DNA of 34,861 nucleotides from Bacteroidota bacterium (GTDB taxonomy: Bacteria; Bacteroidota; Ignavibacteria; Ignavibacteriales; Melioribacteraceae). This document shows, in pieces, positions 31,950 through 34,861 of this stretch. The stretch lies in NCBI GenBank assembly GCA_023381535.1, contig JAMCSN010000017.1:1-34861 (forward strand), given 5' to 3'. Position 1 is the first letter of the stretch. Each line of letters opens with the position of its first letter. A program made the position numbers and the translations under genes. The notes below the pieces were generated by a model. It saw only the letters and a list, made by a program, of their open reading frames with translations. It was not told where the DNA came from and searched no databases.

Positions 31950-32264
31950 TCCTTTGATTGTACAACTGCTTATCTGATAATGGGGCGAGGACTCGGCGCT
32001 GCCAGCACATTAGTCGCGGTAACGGTTTCAAAGGCAGTACCGGAACATGTTGCGAAGAATAGTTTCTACAAAGAATATCTCTGCGATTAAAACACAAATC
32101 CGCTGAGAGACCGGCTAGTCTTCGAAGTTCTTGGCGTTGCTGCCGGCGGTTATTGTCCCGGAACTTCGTTTGTTTCAATGTCGACTGGAAGGACCGACGG
32201 ATTAATTTCACATCATTTATCTCCCACAATTAAGAATTACCCATTGCTATTTCTCGAATTTTGA
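31950..32264 (+). pseudogene. YeeE/YedE-family sulfur transporter remnant
   Basis: In one frame, M-GRGLGAASTLVAVTVSKAVPEHVAKNSFYKEYLCD (from 31980), then a TAA stop, then NTNPLRDRLVFEVLGVAAGG, then GYCPGTSFVSMSTGRTDGL. The first and second parts match the middle of YeeE/YedE (DUF6691-type) proteins, where the stop sits in place of a Lys codon (AAA to TAA). The GYCPGTS-TGR-DGL part belongs to a C-terminal segment or sister domain, so an internal deletion joined the two. YeeE/YedE proteins import thiosulfate-type sulfur compounds and often neighbour SQR/DsrC genes, as here. It is non-functional. Family identity rests on remembered motifs and needs a search. Confidence 0.6.
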
Positions 32265-32301
32265 AAAATAACATTCGATCAGACTTAGAATTCCTTCAAA
32301 A

Positions 32302-32350
32302 AGTTGATATCTGTGGTTGGCAGAATAGTTGATACTGATTGATATCAACT
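32302..32350 (+). promoter_or_regulatory. Operator-like inverted repeat AGTTGATATC/GATATCAACT
   Basis: AGTTGATATC (32302-32311) and GATATCAACT (32341-32350) are a perfect 10-bp inverted repeat. A third AGTTGATA (32327-32334) makes an inner dyad with TATCAACT (32343-32350) across 8 bases. It ends 21 bp before the MerR-type ATG. TTGATA (32329-32334) and the TATTAAAT after the dyad may be promoter boxes, so autoregulation by the MerR protein is likely. Confidence 0.55.
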
Positions 32351-32371
32351 ATTAAATAAAAGATTAGCAAA

Positions 32372-32815
32372 ATGCTCAAAAACGAAATATCAGACACTCC
32401 GGTTTATACAATCAGTTCAGCGGCAAATCTTCTTAACATTTCTATTCATACTCTACGGATGTACGAGCGCGAAGGGCTGATCATTCCATACAAAAAAGAA
32501 AGCAACCAGAGGCTTTACTCGGATAAGGATTTGGAAAGAATGAGATGCATCAGAGCTACGATCTCGGAAGAAAAAATTGGAATCGAAGGGATACGACGAA
32601 TTTTATCGCTTATTCCGTGCTGGGCTATTGTAAAGTGTCCAGTAAAAGACAGGCAGAATTGCACGGCTTACAATGGGTATTCTGAACCGTGCTGGATGCT
32701 TAAACACAAAGACAATGTTTGCGCGAACAAAGACTGCAGAATGTGCGAAGTATATGCTGCATTCGGAAGTTGCAGAAGCGTAAAAGATAAATTAAAAGAA
32801 CTAATTCCCGTATAA
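32372..32815 (+). CDS. MerR-family regulator with a Cys-rich C-terminal domain
   Basis: A 147-residue regulator. PVYTISSAANLLNISIHTLRMYEREGLIIPYKKESNQRLYSDKDLERMRCIR is the MerR winged HTH with its dimerisation helix following. The C-terminal 60 residues carry eight cysteines (PCWAIVKC, NC, PCWMLKHKDNVC, DC-MC, SC), enough for a metal or iron-sulfur site or persulfide sensing. Placed 14 bp before an SQR-like gene and after an inverted repeat, it is the probable sulfide or sulfur sensor of the cluster. The ligand is inferred only. Confidence 0.85.
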   Translation: MLKNEISDTPVYTISSAANLLNISIHTLRMYEREGLIIPYKKESNQRLYSDKDLERMRCIRATISEEKIGIEGIRRILSLIPCWAIVKCPVKDRQNCTAYNGYSEPCWMLKHKDNVCANKDCRMCEVYAAFGSCRSVKDKLKELIPV

Positions 32816-32829
32816 AAATAGAAGGATGC

Positions 32830-34062
32830 ATGATGAAGAAGTTATTAATTCTCGGAGCCGGCACAGCCGGAACAATGATGCTGAATAAATTAAGCAATGC
32901 GCTTGATAAAAATGAATGGCAAATAACAATTGTCGATCAACACGAAACACATTACTATCAACCCGGATTTTTATTCATTCCATTCGACATCTACAAAAGA
33001 AAGGATGTTATAAAGCCGAAGAGGGATTTCTTTCCTTCGGAAGCAAATGTTATCGTTTCGGAAATAGAAAAGATTGAACCAAAAGAAAACCGAGTTATAC
33101 TAAAAGACAGCAAAGTTCTTTCCTACGATATTTTGATAATCGCTACCGGCGCTCAAATAAAGCCAGAGGAGACAGAAGGATTGAAAGGTGAACTTTGGCA
33201 TAAAAATGTTTTCGACTTCTACACAATTGAAGGCGCTTGCGCACTCTCGAATTTTTTCAAGCACTGGGAAGGAGGAAAACTCGTTCTCAACATAACAGAA
33301 ATGCCGATTAAATGTCCGGTCGCTCCATTGGAGTTTGTGTTCCTTGCCGATTCTTATTTCACAGAACGGGGAATGAGAGACAAAGTTGAAATCCATTTTG
33401 TTACACCTCTTCCGGGTGCGTTTACAAAACCGCGGGCGTCATCGATTCTTGGCGACTTCCTTGATAAGAAGAATATTAAACTTACAACCGATTTCAGCAT
33501 CGCAAGGGTTGATAACGAATCGAAAAAAATTATTTCATGGGATGAACGGGAAGTTGATTTCGACGTGCTGGTAACAATTCCAACCAATATGGGAGACGAG
33601 GTAATTGCAAGAAGTGGAATGGGCGACGAATTGAATTTTGTCCCGACAGACAAAAACACTCTTCGTTCTCAAGATTACGAAAATGTTTTTGTGATTGGCG
33701 ACGCCACTAATTTGCCGAGTTCAAAAGCCGGTTCGGTTGCACATTTTCAAGCTGACGTACTTTTTGAAAACGTTCTCAGTTTTATTGAAGGTGAAAAGCT
33801 GCAAGAAAAATTCGACGGTCACGCAAATTGTTTTATTGAATCGGGTTTCGGCAAAGGAATATTGATTGATTTTAATTATGAAACAGAACCGCTCCCGGGA
33901 AAATTTCCGCTGCCTGGCGTCGGTCCGTTTTCACTTCTCGAAGAGACGAAAATGAATCATTACGGTAAAGTAATGTTCCGATGGATGTACTGGAATTTTC
34001 TGCTGAAAGGCACCGAACTTCCGATTGAATCACAAATGTCAATGGCTGGAAAGAGGTTATAA
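32830..34062 (+). CDS. Sulfide:quinone oxidoreductase-like flavoprotein
   Basis: A 410-residue FAD protein of the SQR/FCC family. KKLLILGAGTAGTMMLNKL is the dinucleotide loop, YDILIIATGAQIKPEE the second FAD motif and NVFVIGDATNLPSSKAGSVAHFQADVL the C-terminal FAD site. Cysteines C137 (EGACAL), C162 (IKCPVAP) and C334 (HANCF) correspond to the cysteines of SQR, with KCP-AP the best conserved. SQR oxidises sulfide to polysulfide and passes electrons to quinone at the inner membrane. The C-terminal segment (FSLLEETKMNHYGKVMFRWMYWNFLLKG) is the amphipathic membrane-binding part. ATG at 32833 is an alternative. DUF1641 and DsrC genes follow. Confidence 0.88.
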   Translation: MMKKLLILGAGTAGTMMLNKLSNALDKNEWQITIVDQHETHYYQPGFLFIPFDIYKRKDVIKPKRDFFPSEANVIVSEIEKIEPKENRVILKDSKVLSYDILIIATGAQIKPEETEGLKGELWHKNVFDFYTIEGACALSNFFKHWEGGKLVLNITEMPIKCPVAPLEFVFLADSYFTERGMRDKVEIHFVTPLPGAFTKPRASSILGDFLDKKNIKLTTDFSIARVDNESKKIISWDEREVDFDVLVTIPTNMGDEVIARSGMGDELNFVPTDKNTLRSQDYENVFVIGDATNLPSSKAGSVAHFQADVLFENVLSFIEGEKLQEKFDGHANCFIESGFGKGILIDFNYETEPLPGKFPLPGVGPFSLLEETKMNHYGKVMFRWMYWNFLLKGTELPIESQMSMAGKRL

Positions 34063-34063
34063 A

Positions 34064-34771
34064 ATGGAAGAGAAAACAACTCAAAATCAGATTGACGCGA
34101 TCAATTCGAAACTCGATTTGATTCTCGAAGAGATCGAACTTCAGAGAAAACATAGACGCGAAATGGAGGATTTGAAAGACGACTTAATGCGTGTTGGTAA
34201 AGATTTCTACGACACTGCTGTTGAAGAACTCGAAGCAGTTCATGATCACGTGAATACGAAAGATATTTTGCACCTCGGTAAGTACCTTTTGCGGAATGTG
34301 AACACTATCAATCGCAGCATTGAGCAGTTGGAAAGCGTGAAAGATTTTCTCGTAGACGTTTCCCCGCTGGTTAGAGAATCCGTGCTGGATATGATGGAAA
34401 AATTAGATACGATCGACAGGAAAGGATACTTTGAATTTGCAAAAGAGCTTTCCAATGTTACCGATAAGGTAATTACTTCATTCAGCAAGGAAGATGTTAA
34501 AAATCTCGGCGATAATATTGTCACCATTCTACAAACAGTAAAAAATCTTACACAACCGGATATGCTTCACACAGTGAACAATGCGCTAAATGTTTATAAG
34601 CAGCTTGATATAACGGTGAAGAAGGATGTAACGCTGTTTGGTTTAATGAAGGAGTTAAATACCCCCGAAGTAAAAAGAGGATTGGCATTTGCTGTGGAAT
34701 TCTTAAAGAATCTGGCGAATCCTCGCAACGGAAAAGAATCAACAGAAAATATTTCAAAACAAATAAATTAA
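34064..34771 (+). CDS. DUF1641 protein
   Basis: A 235-residue, mostly helical cytoplasmic protein. The C-terminal half (VTVKKDVTLFGLMKELNTPEVKRGLAFAVEFLKNLA) matches the DUF1641 signature, common after SQR and in sulfur-oxidation or formate dehydrogenase loci. The N-terminal part (IDAINSKLDLILEEIELQRKHRREMEDL) is a coiled coil. ATG 34064, one base after the SQR stop, is preferred to the in-frame ATG at 34025, which lies inside the SQR gene. Function unknown; it may help anchor or assemble the SQR complex. Confidence 0.8.
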   Translation: MEEKTTQNQIDAINSKLDLILEEIELQRKHRREMEDLKDDLMRVGKDFYDTAVEELEAVHDHVNTKDILHLGKYLLRNVNTINRSIEQLESVKDFLVDVSPLVRESVLDMMEKLDTIDRKGYFEFAKELSNVTDKVITSFSKEDVKNLGDNIVTILQTVKNLTQPDMLHTVNNALNVYKQLDITVKKDVTLFGLMKELNTPEVKRGLAFAVEFLKNLANPRNGKESTENISKQIN

Positions 34772-34788
34772 AATTAGGAGATATCATC

Positions 34789-34861
34789 ATGGCAGCAAAA
34801 GAATATGCAGGCAAGACAGTTGAACTTGATGCCGACGGAAATTTAGTAAACCAAGCCGACT
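34789..34861 (+). CDS. DsrC/TusE-family sulfur carrier (3' partial)
   Basis: Only 24 codons are in the window. MAAKEYAGKTVELDADGNLVNQAD matches the start of DsrC/TusE proteins (x-G-x-x-x-LDxDGxLxxxxxW). TAGGAG lies upstream at a good distance. DsrC-type proteins carry persulfide on a C-terminal Cys; that part is beyond the window. The position after SQR and DUF1641 fits sulfur transfer from sulfide oxidation. Whether it is a true DsrC or TusE cannot be told. Confidence 0.75.
   Translation, partial: MAAKEYAGKTVELDADGNLVNQAD

Larger units (their letters stand above)
31875..32371. other. Intergenic region holding a YeeE/YedE remnant and the MerR operator
   Basis: 497 bp between the electron-transfer operon and the sulfur cluster. 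31950-32264 holds a decayed transporter gene, and 32302-32350 an inverted repeat before the MerR gene. No terminator with a U-run was found after 31874. The long minus-strand frame over this region is not convincing. Confidence 0.6.

Noticed and set aside
31738..32229. Minus-strand frame of 163 residues
   Set aside because: It is low in recognisable features and antisense to the TPR gene end and the YeeE/YedE remnant, which reads better on the + strand.
1..34861. tRNA or rRNA genes
   Set aside because: No cloverleaf or rRNA-like stretch was recognised in any intergenic region.

Overview
The window looks like an AT-rich genome of the Bacteroidota/Chlorobiota/Ignavibacteria group. The evidence is a C25 (gingipain/PorU-like) protease with a type IX secretion C-terminal sorting domain, multihaem cytochromes with paired CXXCH motifs, NHL propellers beginning LVWPxPPExxRIK, and many four-helix-bundle (S23-type) and toxin-antitoxin genes. 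The taxon is inferred from gene content only. Every gene I can support lies on the + strand.

Layout. (1) 1-1353: end of a sugar-phosphate isomerase (SIS) gene and a transaldolase-like gene, probably sugar-precursor metabolism. (2) 1354-7162: an accessory island of small cassettes (four-helix-bundle proteins, RelBE-like, MntA/HepT-like, DUF433/DUF5615, truncated DUF4258/DUF2283) separated by low-complexity GGATTG-rich repeats and palindromes with CCCGTGAAAT ends. One four-helix-bundle gene here is split by two elements whose ends are related, one of them encoding a GIY-YIG nuclease. An IS3-type remnant is itself hit by a 19-bp twin-hairpin insertion. (3) 7163-17688: a surface-polysaccharide operon (flippase, GT2, two GT4, frameshifted WecG/TagA) whose last four genes overlap by ATGA, ending in a 1773-residue secreted C25 protease.

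(4) 17812-31874: a sigma-54 regulatory and electron-transfer block. A histidine kinase with a CXXCH c-type haem motif in its sensor domain and an NtrC-type activator follow a near-perfect sigma-54 promoter. A lone receiver protein comes next. After it, a dyad with a third half-site (TGGGGAAT) and a second sigma-54-like promoter precede an eight-gene set: four multihaem cytochromes (about 8, 4, 12+ and 13+ haems), two NHL propeller proteins, a predicted outer-membrane beta-barrel protein, and a thioredoxin-fold/TPR protein without the catalytic cysteines. I read this as a haem- or redox-sensing circuit controlling an envelope electron conduit.

(5) 31950-34861: a sulfur-metabolism cluster: a decayed YeeE/YedE remnant, a Cys-rich MerR regulator with a 10-bp operator-like inverted repeat, a sulfide:quinone oxidoreductase-like flavoprotein, a DUF1641 protein and the start of a DsrC/TusE gene.

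The best candidates for something undescribed are the GIY-YIG element with GCCCCGTGTAAT ends and its small relatives, the twin-mini-hairpin insertion, and the haem-sensing sigma-54 circuit with its cytochrome/propeller/barrel operon. All calls come from reading the sequence; no database search was run.
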